64,000 nucleotides of DNA, from contig NZ_JAHFZZ010000019.1 of the NCBI RefSeq assembly GCF_018603905.1, positions 62,001 through 126,000 of the forward strand. Direction: 5' to 3'. The position numbers were made by a program, and so were the translations under genes. This document shows positions 16,316 to 24,505 of the stretch, piece by piece. The notes beneath the pieces are model-generated. The model did no database searches and was not told where the DNA came from. It saw only the letters and a list, made by a program, of their open reading frames with translations. This DNA is from Nonomuraea sp. NEAU-A123. Lineage in GTDB: Bacteria; Actinomycetota; Actinomycetes; Streptosporangiales; Streptosporangiaceae. Within the stretch, counting starts at the first letter, position 1; each line of letters begins with the position of its first letter.

Positions 16316-17110
16316 ATGTCGCTGTGGAAGGCTCTGGAGGGCTCGCGCGTGCTGGACCTGGCGCAGCCGATGCGCAAAGGCATGCCGCAGTCCCCCAACC
16401 ACCCGCCGTTCCGGATGGCGCTGGAACGCCGGCACGGCGACCTGGTCAGACCCGACGGCGGCTCGGCCGCCAACGAGATCATCGTCACGGGCGGCCACGT
16501 CGGCACGCACGTCGACGCGCTCGCGCACGTCTCCCAGGAGGGTCTCCTGTACGGCGGGCGGCCCGCGGCCGAGGTGATGTCGCACGCGGGGTTCAGCGAC
16601 ATGGGCATCGACGGGTTCGAGCCGTTCGTGGGCCGGTGCGTGCTGCTCGACGTGGCCGCCGTGCACGGGGTGGCCACGCTGCCCGCCGGGTACGAGGTCA
16701 CGCCGGACGACCTGGAGCGGGCCGCCGGGGAGATGGAGATCCGCGCGGGCGACGCCGTGCTGGTCGGGACCGGGTGGTCGCGGCTGTGGGAGTCGGGGGA
16801 TGACTTCACCGGTCAGCGGAACGGCGTTCCGGGTCCGGGCGCCGACGCCGCCCGCTGGCTGGCCGCGCGCCGACCGCGCGTGGTGGGGGGCGAGACCATC
16901 GCGTTCGAGCACATCGCGGCGGGCCGCGGTCATGCCACGCTCCCCGTTCACCGGATCATGCTGGTGGAGTCGGGCATCAACATCGTGGAGACGATGCGGT
17001 TGGCCGAACTGCTCGACTCGGGAGTACGCGAGTTCCTGCTGATACTGAACCCGCTGCCGATCGTCGGCGCCACGGGCGCCCCGGTCCGCCCGCTCGCCGT
17101 CATCGCCTGA
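16316..17110 (+). CDS. Cyclase-family metal-dependent hydrolase (kynurenine formamidase-like)
   Basis: A 264-residue protein from ATG 16316 behind AAGGAG. The signature HVGTHVDALAH places metal ligands at H61, H65 and D67, with H71 nearby. This is the HxGTHxDxPxH motif of the cyclase/KynB family, here with Leu in place of Pro. The C-terminal VESGINIVE segment is also typical. Members hydrolyse N-formylkynurenine, isatin or other lactam/amide substrates. It starts an operon with the MmgE/PrpD protein (27 bases on), under the divergent IclR regulator. The operon looks catabolic; the substrate is unknown. Confidence 0.88.
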   Translation: MSLWKALEGSRVLDLAQPMRKGMPQSPNHPPFRMALERRHGDLVRPDGGSAANEIIVTGGHVGTHVDALAHVSQEGLLYGGRPAAEVMSHAGFSDMGIDGFEPFVGRCVLLDVAAVHGVATLPAGYEVTPDDLERAAGEMEIRAGDAVLVGTGWSRLWESGDDFTGQRNGVPGPGADAARWLAARRPRVVGGETIAFEHIAAGRGHATLPVHRIMLVESGINIVETMRLAELLDSGVREFLLILNPLPIVGATGAPVRPLAVIA

Positions 17111-17136
17111 TCGGGTAGCGGATCTTGGGAGCGGAT

Positions 17137-18537
17137 TTGACCACTCATGTTCAGCGGCTCGCGGAGTTCGCCGTGGATTGCCGTGATCGGGGCGTGCCCG
17201 CCGAGGTGCGTGACGACGTGACGGGCCGGGTGCTCGACGTGCTCGGCAACTGCCTGGCCGCCTACGCGGAGCCGGAGGGTGACGCGGCCCCCGCCGTTCT
17301 ACGGGCCGTACGGCGCTGGCAAGGGAGCGGGGAGGCGACCGCGATCGGGAGCGGCGACCGGCTGCCCGCGCCGTCGGCGGCGCTGGTCAACGGCACGCTG
17401 GCGCACGCGCTCGACTACGACGACACGCATTTGCCGTCCGTACTGCATCCGAGTGCCCCCGTGGTGCCCGCCGCGCTGGCCGCGGCGGAGGCCACGGGCG
17501 CGTCCGGCGAGCGGCTGATCGCGGCCGTGGCGGCGGGCGTCGAGGTGTGCAACCGGCTCGGCATGGCCTCCTACCTGCCGGAGGCGGGCAACTCGCTGTT
17601 CTTCGAGAAGGGGCAGCACGCCACGTCGATCTGCGGCACGCTCGGCGCGGCGGTCGCGGCCGGGCTGCTGTACGGCTTGGGCGCCGACGGCATCGCGCAC
17701 GCCGTCGGGGTGGCGGCCAGCATGGGCGCCGGCCTGCTCGAGGCCAACCGTACGGGCGGCACGATCAAGCGGGTGCACTGCGGCTGGGCCGCCCACTCGG
17801 GCGTCACGGCGGCCGTGCTCGCGCTGGAGGGACTGACGGGGCCGCCCACGGTGCTGGAAGGCCGGTTCGGCTTCTTCCAGGCGTGGCTCGACGGCCGGTT
17901 CGACGCCGAGGCGCTGCTGTCGGGCCTGGGCGAACGGTGGGAACTCCTGCGTACGGTCTACAAGCCGTATCCCACGAACCACTTCACCCATCCGGCCATC
18001 GACTGCGCCCTCGCCCTGCGTGCCGGCGGCCTGTCCCCCGCCGACATCGAGGATGTCGAGCTGGGGGTCGCGGCTCCGGTGCTGCGTACCATCGCGGAGC
18101 CCCGGGCCGACAAGGTCAAGCCGAGCTCGTCGTACCACGCCAAGTTCTCGGGGCCGTACACGGTCGCGGCGGCGCTGCACGGCGGCGGCGGGCTGGGGCT
18201 GTCGCTGGACGACTTCGCCGCCCTCGATCCCGAACGGCTGGCGCTGGCCGAGCGGGTGCGCTGCGTGGCGGACGAGCGGGCGACGGAGATCTTCCCGCAC
18301 GCGTTCGCGGCCGTGCTGCGGGTACGGCTCCACGACGGCTCGCTGCTGGAGCACCGGGTCGACTCGTCCCGCGGCGGCCCGGAACATCCGCTGACTACGG
18401 AGGAGCTCGCGGTGAAGTTCCGCACGAACGCGGGGCGGGCGCTGGGCCCCGACCGCGTGGCGGCCCTCGTCACAGCCGGCCGCAGCCTGCCCGAGGCCCC
18501 CACCGTGGCGCCACTCCTCCACCTGACGATCGCCTAA
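17137..18537 (+). CDS. MmgE/PrpD family protein
   Basis: About 466 residues. A TTG at 17137 lies seven bases after GGGAG and is my preferred start; another TTG at 17125 is in frame. The sequence follows the family: an N-terminal helical domain with VLDVLGNCLAAY, ALVNGTLAHALDYDDTHLPSVLHPSAPVVPAALAAAE, KRVHCGWAAHSGV and YKPYPTNHFTHPAIDCALAL. Relatives include 2-methylcitrate dehydratase and cis-aconitate-type isomerases. Pairing with a cyclase-family hydrolase suggests degradation of a carboxylic acid or lactone. Confidence 0.88.
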   Translation: MTTHVQRLAEFAVDCRDRGVPAEVRDDVTGRVLDVLGNCLAAYAEPEGDAAPAVLRAVRRWQGSGEATAIGSGDRLPAPSAALVNGTLAHALDYDDTHLPSVLHPSAPVVPAALAAAEATGASGERLIAAVAAGVEVCNRLGMASYLPEAGNSLFFEKGQHATSICGTLGAAVAAGLLYGLGADGIAHAVGVAASMGAGLLEANRTGGTIKRVHCGWAAHSGVTAAVLALEGLTGPPTVLEGRFGFFQAWLDGRFDAEALLSGLGERWELLRTVYKPYPTNHFTHPAIDCALALRAGGLSPADIEDVELGVAAPVLRTIAEPRADKVKPSSSYHAKFSGPYTVAAALHGGGGLGLSLDDFAALDPERLALAERVRCVADERATEIFPHAFAAVLRVRLHDGSLLEHRVDSSRGGPEHPLTTEELAVKFRTNAGRALGPDRVAALVTAGRSLPEAPTVAPLLHLTIA

Positions 18538-18620
18538 CCGCTCCTCCCGCTGACGGTCGCCCGGGCGGCTGGCGGTCCACCAGCCACCCGCTGCCTGGAC
18601 GGAACGCCGGGCTCGGTCCG

Positions 18621-18962
18621 TTACCGCTGCCGCACCTTTGCGGCGAGCTCGGCGAGACGAGCGTGGCCAGCGTCGGCGTCGGCGTTTATGCCCATGCCCA
18701 TGAAGTCGGCCAGCTCGGCCTGGGGCGGGATGTCGCCGACGGAGACGGTGATGTGCTCGGTGGGATCGCCGAACAGTACACGGCGTTGCCGCATGGCGAT
18801 ATCGATCCACCGGGCTGACTCCTCTGCTGCCCTTCCGGCCGGGTTCACGCGTGGGAGTGCCTGACCGATGATCCCGATCATGGCCTTGAGGATTCGGGCG
18901 TCGTCCTCGGCCGCGCGACGGCGTCACGCATTGTCTGAGGGCGTTGGCTGTGGCTCACTCAT
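18621..18962 (-). pseudogene. Small hypothetical gene interrupted by an in-frame TGA
   Basis: From ATG 18962 the frame reads MSEPQPTPSDNA, meets TGA at 18924-18926, and continues open to 18621 with RRRAAEDDARILKAMIGIIGQALPRVN and EHITVSVGDIPPQAELADFMGMG. The downstream part looks like real coding sequence, and a 86-residue product could start at ATG 18881, which would cut the first helix. A nonsense mutation or use of the internal start are both possible. No family is recognised. It is divergent from the deaminase-like gene, whose start is 48 bases away. Confidence 0.5.
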
Positions 18963-19010
18963 AGCGGGGGCACAAGCGGCTGGGATCTAGAAAAAGGACG
19001 TGACCGCCAG

Positions 19011-20120
19011 ATGGAACAGTATCCGGAAAAAGCATTCGACCCCAAAGCGAAAGCCAAGGCAGAGGCCGCGCCTAAGGCGAAAGCCGCGCTCGACCCGAAA
19101 GCGCAAGCCGCCGCCGACTCGCTCGTTGATTGGCTGTCCAACCAGGAGTTTACCAAGGACAGCAATTATACCGTGGCGGTGACAACCGGCGGCGATCTAG
19201 TCGTCTCCAAGGTGGACGGCCTCTCCGTGACCACGAAGGCGGGCTCGCCAGGGCAGAAGATCATTCAACATGTCAAAGACAATGATGCCACCTACGGCAA
19301 CTACAACATCTACGCGGTAGGTAAATTCACCCGCGACGGACTAAACAATCATGCCGAAATGTGCATCTTCGCATATTCCGGCAAAGACGGTGTCGCCTAT
19401 ATCAAGTGCACCTCGCCCAACTGCAAATTATGCAAGAGGACACTCGAAGCGTATAACGTCACCAACGGCAACGAGAAGGACCCCAGAGAGCCCGCGAGCC
19501 AGGTGGGATGGTTCCACCCGTTCTTGCCCGTGACCTACGGCACGGGTCGCGCCAATAAAGCCATCGAAGAACAGCTCACCGAGCTCGAAAAAGTCAGTCA
19601 GATGGACGCTTCCAGCAAATCTGTGGACAAAAGTTCATTCGTGTACGGCGGCGAAACTCCCAGCAAACCGTACAAACCTAAGGTGAAGTTTATCCACGAG
19701 GCTACGCAGACCGAAAAGACCGCCAAGGAGAGCGAGGAAAAGAAGACGAGCGGCAGAAAGTCGATCATCCCCAAAGGCGGCGACGGGAGCACTTTTTCAA
19801 AGACCAAGCGAACGGGGCCTAAGCAAACAAATGCCCCGCGAACGAAGCCGAGTGGCGATGGAAACGAGATCAAAAGCAGCCGCGGCAGAAAAGTCGCGGC
19901 CAGCAGCGATAGCCCCGGCGACACCGAAAGTGGGAGCAGCGGGAAAGCCGAGGACGAGCAACCGATAGCACGGAGGACACGCCTCCAGAGCGGCGGCGAC
20001 GGAGGCAAGGCCAAAGGCGGCGACGGCGCGGCCAACACAGCCGTGGGTAAGCAATCAACGGCGCGGAGGGCCCGCAGCAAGTCTCCCAGGAAGAGACGGG
20101 GAAGTTCCACGAAGAGGTAG
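19011..20120 (+). CDS. Deaminase-fold protein with Lys/Ala-rich head and long basic Ser/Lys/Arg tail
   Basis: A 369-residue protein from ATG 19011 (GGAC ribosome site 14 bases upstream). Residues 1-35 are Lys/Ala repeats (PKAKAKAEAAPKAKAALDPKA). Residues about 36-180 look like a cytidine-deaminase fold: strands YTVAV and DLVVSKV, then NNHAEMCIF (H114, E116), then YIKCTSPNCKLC (C138, C141), giving the zinc ligands and catalytic Glu. About 180 residues of low-complexity, Lys/Arg/Ser-rich tail follow, ending SKSPRKRRGSSTKR. There is no signal peptide. Base composition is far from that of its neighbours (27 of 60 bases G/C at 19261-19320), indicating transfer. Families with this layout include nucleic-acid or nucleotide deaminase toxins; substrate and family assignment are open. 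Confidence 0.75.
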   Translation: MEQYPEKAFDPKAKAKAEAAPKAKAALDPKAQAAADSLVDWLSNQEFTKDSNYTVAVTTGGDLVVSKVDGLSVTTKAGSPGQKIIQHVKDNDATYGNYNIYAVGKFTRDGLNNHAEMCIFAYSGKDGVAYIKCTSPNCKLCKRTLEAYNVTNGNEKDPREPASQVGWFHPFLPVTYGTGRANKAIEEQLTELEKVSQMDASSKSVDKSSFVYGGETPSKPYKPKVKFIHEATQTEKTAKESEEKKTSGRKSIIPKGGDGSTFSKTKRTGPKQTNAPRTKPSGDGNEIKSSRGRKVAASSDSPGDTESGSSGKAEDEQPIARRTRLQSGGDGGKAKGGDGAANTAVGKQSTARRARSKSPRKRRGSSTKR

Positions 20121-20228
20121 AGGTCGCGTACATCGACGATCCGCACGGCGAGCACCGGCGGCGCCACGTCCCGGGTGCTGACCCGGCTGGCGTAACGCCA
20201 CCCGCCGGTGCCGGAGTGCGGCTGATCG

Positions 20229-21470
20229 CTACATCGAGCGAGCGCCAGGCATCCGCTCCGGCGCCACAGAGCGGTCGGCCGTCTCCGCGCGCCCCGGCGT
20301 GTCCGCGCGATCGTCCGCCGTTTCGGCCTTCTCCGCCGCCTGCGCGGGCTCCACCGCCTGACCGCGGTCCGCCGCCTTCGAGCGGCCCGTCATGGCCGGG
20401 GTCGCCGTCTTCGGTAACGCCGTCTCCTGGAACGCGGCCTCTGAGGTCACCACCTCCGAGGCGGACGGCGGCATGACCTCGCGGACGTCGTCGAGCGGCG
20501 GCAACTGCGCGGGCTCATCGCGCTCGGCCGACTCCAGCGGAGCCGCCTCTCCGCGGGCAGGCACCTCACGAACCGCTTCCTCCCGGGCGGAGACCTCCCG
20601 GACGGGCACCTCCCGTGCAGAGACCTCGTGAGCCGACCCGCCACGGGCGGGCACCTCGCGGGTGGCTTCCTCCCGAGAGGGCGCGGCGGTGGCAGGCTCG
20701 TCCGCCACCGCGGCCTCACGGCCCATCCGGTCGAAGAAGCGCAGCAGCTCGACCGGCAGCGGCATGATCAGCGTCGTCGTCTTCTCCGCCGCCACCTCGA
20801 CCACCGTCTGCAGCAGGCGCAGTTGTAACGCCGCGGGCGTCTCGGACATGATGGCCGAGGCGTCGGCCAGTTTCTGGGCGGCCTGGAACTCCCCGTCGGC
20901 GGTGATGACGCGGGCCCGGCGCTCGCGTTCGGCCTCCGCCTGGCGCGACATCGAGCGCTTCATCGACTCGGGGAGCTGCACGTCCTTGATCTCGACCCGA
21001 TCGATGTGGATGCCCCAGCCGAGCGCCGGGCTGTCGATCATGAGGGCGAGGCCCCTGTGCAGCTCTTCGCGGTTGGACAGCAGGTCGTCGAGCTCGCTCT
21101 TGCCGATGATCGACCGCAGCGAGGTCTGCGCCACCTGTTCGACCGCGAACAGGTAGTCCTGGACCTCGATCGCCGCCCGCAGCGGGTCCTGAACCCGGAA
21201 GTACACGACCGCGTCGACCCGGACCGAGACGTTGTCGCGGGTAATGCCCTCCTGGGTGGGGACCGGCATAGTGACGATCTGGACGTTGATCTTCTTCATC
21301 CGGTCCGCGAAGGGGATCAGGAAGGTCAGCCCCGGCTGACGTACCTGCCTTTGAGCCCGGCCGAAGCGGAAGACGATGCCTCGTTCGACCTGGTTGACCA
21401 CCCTGACGAAGCTGAAAGCGGTCCAGAGCAGGATCACGGCGAGGACGGCGAAGAGAATGCTGGTGACCAT
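20229..21470 (-). CDS. SPFH/Band 7 protein (slipin) with repetitive C-terminal tail
   Basis: A 413-residue protein. One N-terminal membrane helix (about 3-22) is followed by a complete Band 7 domain: VNQVERGIVFRFGRAQRQ, QEGITRDNVSVRVDAVVYFRVQDP, LRSIIGKSELDDLL, GIHIDRVEIKDVQLPESMKRSM, then a coiled-coil with QAEAERERRARVI. It resembles bacterial slipins that organise membrane microdomains. Residues about 270-413 are unusual: at least five degenerate copies of an EVPAREG/EVSARE motif, then Ala/Glu/Thr-rich sequence. The S51/CysS-like gene ends 33 bases upstream on the same strand. Slipins commonly pair with NfeD proteases, and none is seen here. Confidence 0.9.
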   Translation of the reverse strand: MVTSILFAVLAVILLWTAFSFVRVVNQVERGIVFRFGRAQRQVRQPGLTFLIPFADRMKKINVQIVTMPVPTQEGITRDNVSVRVDAVVYFRVQDPLRAAIEVQDYLFAVEQVAQTSLRSIIGKSELDDLLSNREELHRGLALMIDSPALGWGIHIDRVEIKDVQLPESMKRSMSRQAEAERERRARVITADGEFQAAQKLADASAIMSETPAALQLRLLQTVVEVAAEKTTTLIMPLPVELLRFFDRMGREAAVADEPATAAPSREEATREVPARGGSAHEVSAREVPVREVSAREEAVREVPARGEAAPLESAERDEPAQLPPLDDVREVMPPSASEVVTSEAAFQETALPKTATPAMTGRSKAADRGQAVEPAQAAEKAETADDRADTPGRAETADRSVAPERMPGARSM

Positions 21471-21503
21471 GATGGTGTCCCTTCCGCATCGAGCGTAGGC
21501 CGG

Positions 21504-22679
21504 TTATGGCGAGGTGGTCCACCGCGGCCCGTCCGGGGTGTCCTCGACGAGCACGCCCCCGCTGAGCATGGCCGCCCGCAGCGCGTCGGCGTCCTCGTAG
21601 CGGCCCTGCCTGCGCAGGTCGTTGCGGAACGACAGGAGAGTCTCGACGAGAGAGCGCAGGTTCGCGGTGGTGGACACCTCGGCCAGCCGGGCGATCAGCA
21701 GCCGCAGCAGCTCCCTGGCCTCGTCGACGCCGCCCGCGTCCTCCTCGGTGTCGGCCGCCCACTTGACCAGCTCCGCCTCCAGGTCGAGCACGGCGCGGGC
21801 CGCCGCGACCAAGTCGGGCTCCGCCGCCGCGCACTGGAAGCGCCGCTCGCATGAGCGGACCGTCTCCTCCAGCGTGATCTGGGCCGGCGCCGGAGCAGTC
21901 GCGGGGCGGGGCGGTGGAGCGGCCGCGGCGCGGCCGCCTTCGGTCAGGTGGCGAAGCTCCCCCAGGTCGATGCGGGTGCCCGCGGGCAGAACGACCTGCG
22001 AGCCTGGACACCGTACGGTCAGCCCGCCGCGGCCCGCCACCTCGACGGTCTCGGCGTCGAGGTCGATGACGGCCGCGGTGTGCTCGTCGATGCCGAGAAC
22101 GGCCGTGCCCGGCGGCAGCTCCCGTTCCATCCGGGACAGCCGCCGCTCGCCCAGGTAGCAGTAGCGGGTGTCGTGGGTGCCGCCTTCGGCGTTGTCGAAG
22201 TGCGGGATCAGGACCGCCCGCAGGCCGAGTGCCGCCAGCAGGTCGAGGCCCTCACGCCAGTGCGGCTCGGCGCCCACCTTGTAGATCTCGTAGACCGGCA
22301 CCGTCACGAGCCCGGCCGTGCAGGCGGCGGCCGAGGCCAGCACGGTGACACCCTGGCGGGCGCGGACGCGGGCCCGCAGGTCGCCCGCCGTGGGCGTGGC
22401 CGTCCACCGGTCGAGCGCGTACGTGGGGCTGCCCGGACCGGAGAACACCCAGTCGGCTCCGGCAGCTCCGGTCGCCACCTCGACCTCCAGGCCGACGCTC
22501 CGGGCGAAGTATCGGCGGGCACGCGCGGAGATGTCGGCCGCGTTCTCCTGGAACGCGTAAGGCGTGTCGAGCAGCACGGCCCGGGCACCGGCGCGCAGCC
22601 GCCTCGCGGCGGAGCGGTGGACCTCCACCATGGTCGGGCTCGTCTCGCCCGACCCCATGAGCACCAGCAACCCGGACAT
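21504..22679 (-). CDS. S51/cyanophycinase-like protein fused to a CysRS-type C-terminal domain
   Basis: A 391-residue protein. The N-terminal 230 residues resemble peptidase S51/cyanophycinase-like enzymes (LLVLMGSGETSP at the start, VFSGPGSPTYALDRW, HFDNAEGGTHDTRYCYLGERRL, VLGIDEHTAAV). The nucleophile loop reads ASAAACTAG instead of the usual GxSAGA, so catalysis is doubtful. After a Pro/Ala linker, residues 265-391 look like the C-terminal helical domain of cysteinyl-tRNA synthetase, ending EDADALRAAMLSGGVLVEDTPDGPRW. It is followed by the slipin gene on the same strand. Function unknown; a tRNA- or nucleotide-linked role is only a guess. Confidence 0.8.
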   Translation of the reverse strand: MSGLLVLMGSGETSPTMVEVHRSAARRLRAGARAVLLDTPYAFQENAADISARARRYFARSVGLEVEVATGAAGADWVFSGPGSPTYALDRWTATPTAGDLRARVRARQGVTVLASAAACTAGLVTVPVYEIYKVGAEPHWREGLDLLAALGLRAVLIPHFDNAEGGTHDTRYCYLGERRLSRMERELPPGTAVLGIDEHTAAVIDLDAETVEVAGRGGLTVRCPGSQVVLPAGTRIDLGELRHLTEGGRAAAAPPPRPATAPAPAQITLEETVRSCERRFQCAAAEPDLVAAARAVLDLEAELVKWAADTEEDAGGVDEARELLRLLIARLAEVSTTANLRSLVETLLSFRNDLRRQGRYEDADALRAAMLSGGVLVEDTPDGPRWTTSP

Positions 22680-22793
22680 GCCTGTCCGCCTCTCTCTACG
22701 CAGTCAATCGACTACAGTCAGCCATATATATATGCAAATAGATCGCTTATGCACATGACTTGCAGTAAGTTGTGGGCGGTGACGGGAAGACAC

Positions 22794-23237
22794 GTGGTCT
22801 CGGTCGAGACGCTCATGCTACGGGCGAACACCGACAGTCAATGGGCCTATCGACGGGCCACCACGCTGCCGGGGCCCGGAGAGGCTCCCGACCAGGCCGC
22901 GCGGCGAGTCTGCGGAGTCGCGGCCGACGCACCCGCGACCGTCGTGCACTCCACGAGCTGGCGCTACCGTCCTCAAGGAGAGACCGTCCTCACGTACGCG
23001 GTATGCCCTGATCCGGAGCCCGAGTTGCCGGCCATCGAGCTGCCCGCCCTGGAGATCGTCGGCGGCGACGCACCCGCGACGCCCACACCGGACCGGATCG
23101 AGGTGGCGAACGTCGTCGCGCACGCCATCCGGCACCTGGCGTTCCTGGTCGCCGGGGACCCGGTCGTGCGGCAGGCGCTCGCCCACCATCCGGACGTCAT
23201 CACGGCCCTGAACCCGGCGTTCGCACCCTGTTCGTAA
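22794..23237 (+). CDS. Conserved hypothetical protein (about 147 residues)
   Basis: The frame contains VETLMLRANTDSQWAYRRATTLPGPGEAPDQAARRVCG, VVHSTSWRYRPQGETVLTYAVCPDP and a C-terminal helix VANVVAHAIRHLAFLVAGDPVVRQALAHHPDVI. GTG 22794 lies seven bases after GGGAAG and is my choice; ATG 22749 or 22755 would add 13-15 residues. The strand pattern is slightly Nudix-like but there is no Nudix box. The divergent space before it (22680-22748) includes CATATATATATG at 22723-22734, an AT-rich promoter or operator candidate. Function unknown. Confidence 0.7.
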   Translation: MVSVETLMLRANTDSQWAYRRATTLPGPGEAPDQAARRVCGVAADAPATVVHSTSWRYRPQGETVLTYAVCPDPEPELPAIELPALEIVGGDAPATPTPDRIEVANVVAHAIRHLAFLVAGDPVVRQALAHHPDVITALNPAFAPCS

Positions 23238-23268
23238 CCGGCATTCACCGCCGCAGCGGGCCACGTCT

Positions 23269-24471
23269 TCACCCCGTGGACCCAGAGGAACGCCACCGCC
23301 TTCGGCGGCCGAATGCCTGCATCGGCTTCTCGATGAAGCGGTACGCCAGGGCGCTGGCCAGCAGGACCAGCGTCATGGCCAGCACGGCCATCCCGAGCTG
23401 CAGCGGCAACGGCGACCGGCGCAGGTCGCCACTCACCTCGACGAAGAACTTCAGCAGCGGATGGTGCACCAGGTAGAGCGAGTAGCTGATCAGCCCGAGC
23501 CAGGTCAGCACCCTCGGCACCCGCTTGTCGCGCAACGCCATCCCGCCCGCGAACGTCACCCCGGCCAGCACGATCGTGGTGATCCACACATCCGGCTCGA
23601 CCCACCACCAGCCCGACTCGATCGCCCAGACGGGGGCCAGCGCGACCAGTGCCGCGGTGGCGGCCACCGGCCACAGCCCGCCCGTGCCGCGCTCCCACCG
23701 CTGGATCGCGGTCCCGGCGAACATCACGCTCAGCACGGCCACACCCATCCACGGCACCCGACCGCCCAGGATCAGCAGCGCCACCGCCATCAGACCCAGC
23801 ACGCAGGCGGCCTGCGTACGGAACCTGCCCGAGATCACGCACGCCAGCCCGGCGAAGAACACAGCGCCTGAGGCGTAGGCGAGCCAGCCGCCGTCCAGCA
23901 CGGCCCCGGCGAGCAGCAGCCCGACGATCACCGACCCTGCGGCGAACAGCACCGCGAACAGGCCGCTCCGCTCATGCTGCCGCGTCACGAACAGCGCGGT
24001 GACCAGCAGGTAGAACACCATCTCGTACGAGAGCGTCCACATGGTGTCGGCGACACCGCCGACGCCCACCACGTCGAGCAGCATCGTCGCGTGCGCCGCC
24101 ACGGCCGTCCCGTCGCGGGGCACGGCCTCGCGCACCGGCACCCACCAGGCCGCCGCCAGCACCAGGGCGGCCACGGCGAGGTAGAGCGGGTAGAGCCGGA
24201 AGACCCGGCTGACCCAGAACGCCCGCAGATCGCCGTGCCGCTCCAGCGACATCGGAATGATGTAGCCACTGACCAGGAAGAACACCAGAATGCCGTAGAC
24301 ACCGAGATTGAACCAGTACGGCCGCAGCGCCGGCAGGAACCACGGCAGCAGGTGTTCGGCCACCACCGCGAGCGCCCCGATGCCGCGCAGGGCGTCGAGC
24401 CAGGCAAGGCGGGCCGGGGCGTGAGTCGTACTGGACTGAGTCGTGGTGGGGGCGATCGGCACTCGCGACAA
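23269..24471 (-). CDS. Acyltransferase 3 family membrane protein
   Basis: A 400-residue protein with about ten membrane helices. The N-terminal RLAWLDALRGIGALAVVAEHLLPWFLPAL carries the family's catalytic-type His after the first helix. FFLVSGYIIPMSL, a W-x-R-x-x-R-x-x-P-like VSRVFRLYPLY segment and the C-terminal SLYLVHHPLLKFF are typical. Such proteins O-acylate sugars, antibiotics or cell-wall glycans in the membrane. Neighbours give no hint of the acceptor. Confidence 0.88.
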   Translation of the reverse strand: MSRVPIAPTTTQSSTTHAPARLAWLDALRGIGALAVVAEHLLPWFLPALRPYWFNLGVYGILVFFLVSGYIIPMSLERHGDLRAFWVSRVFRLYPLYLAVAALVLAAAWWVPVREAVPRDGTAVAAHATMLLDVVGVGGVADTMWTLSYEMVFYLLVTALFVTRQHERSGLFAVLFAAGSVIVGLLLAGAVLDGGWLAYASGAVFFAGLACVISGRFRTQAACVLGLMAVALLILGGRVPWMGVAVLSVMFAGTAIQRWERGTGGLWPVAATAALVALAPVWAIESGWWWVEPDVWITTIVLAGVTFAGGMALRDKRVPRVLTWLGLISYSLYLVHHPLLKFFVEVSGDLRRSPLPLQLGMAVLAMTLVLLASALAYRFIEKPMQAFGRRRRWRSSGSTG

Positions 24472-24505
24472 CCTACCCTGGCCCGGACCGGTGATGCCCC
24501 GGCTT

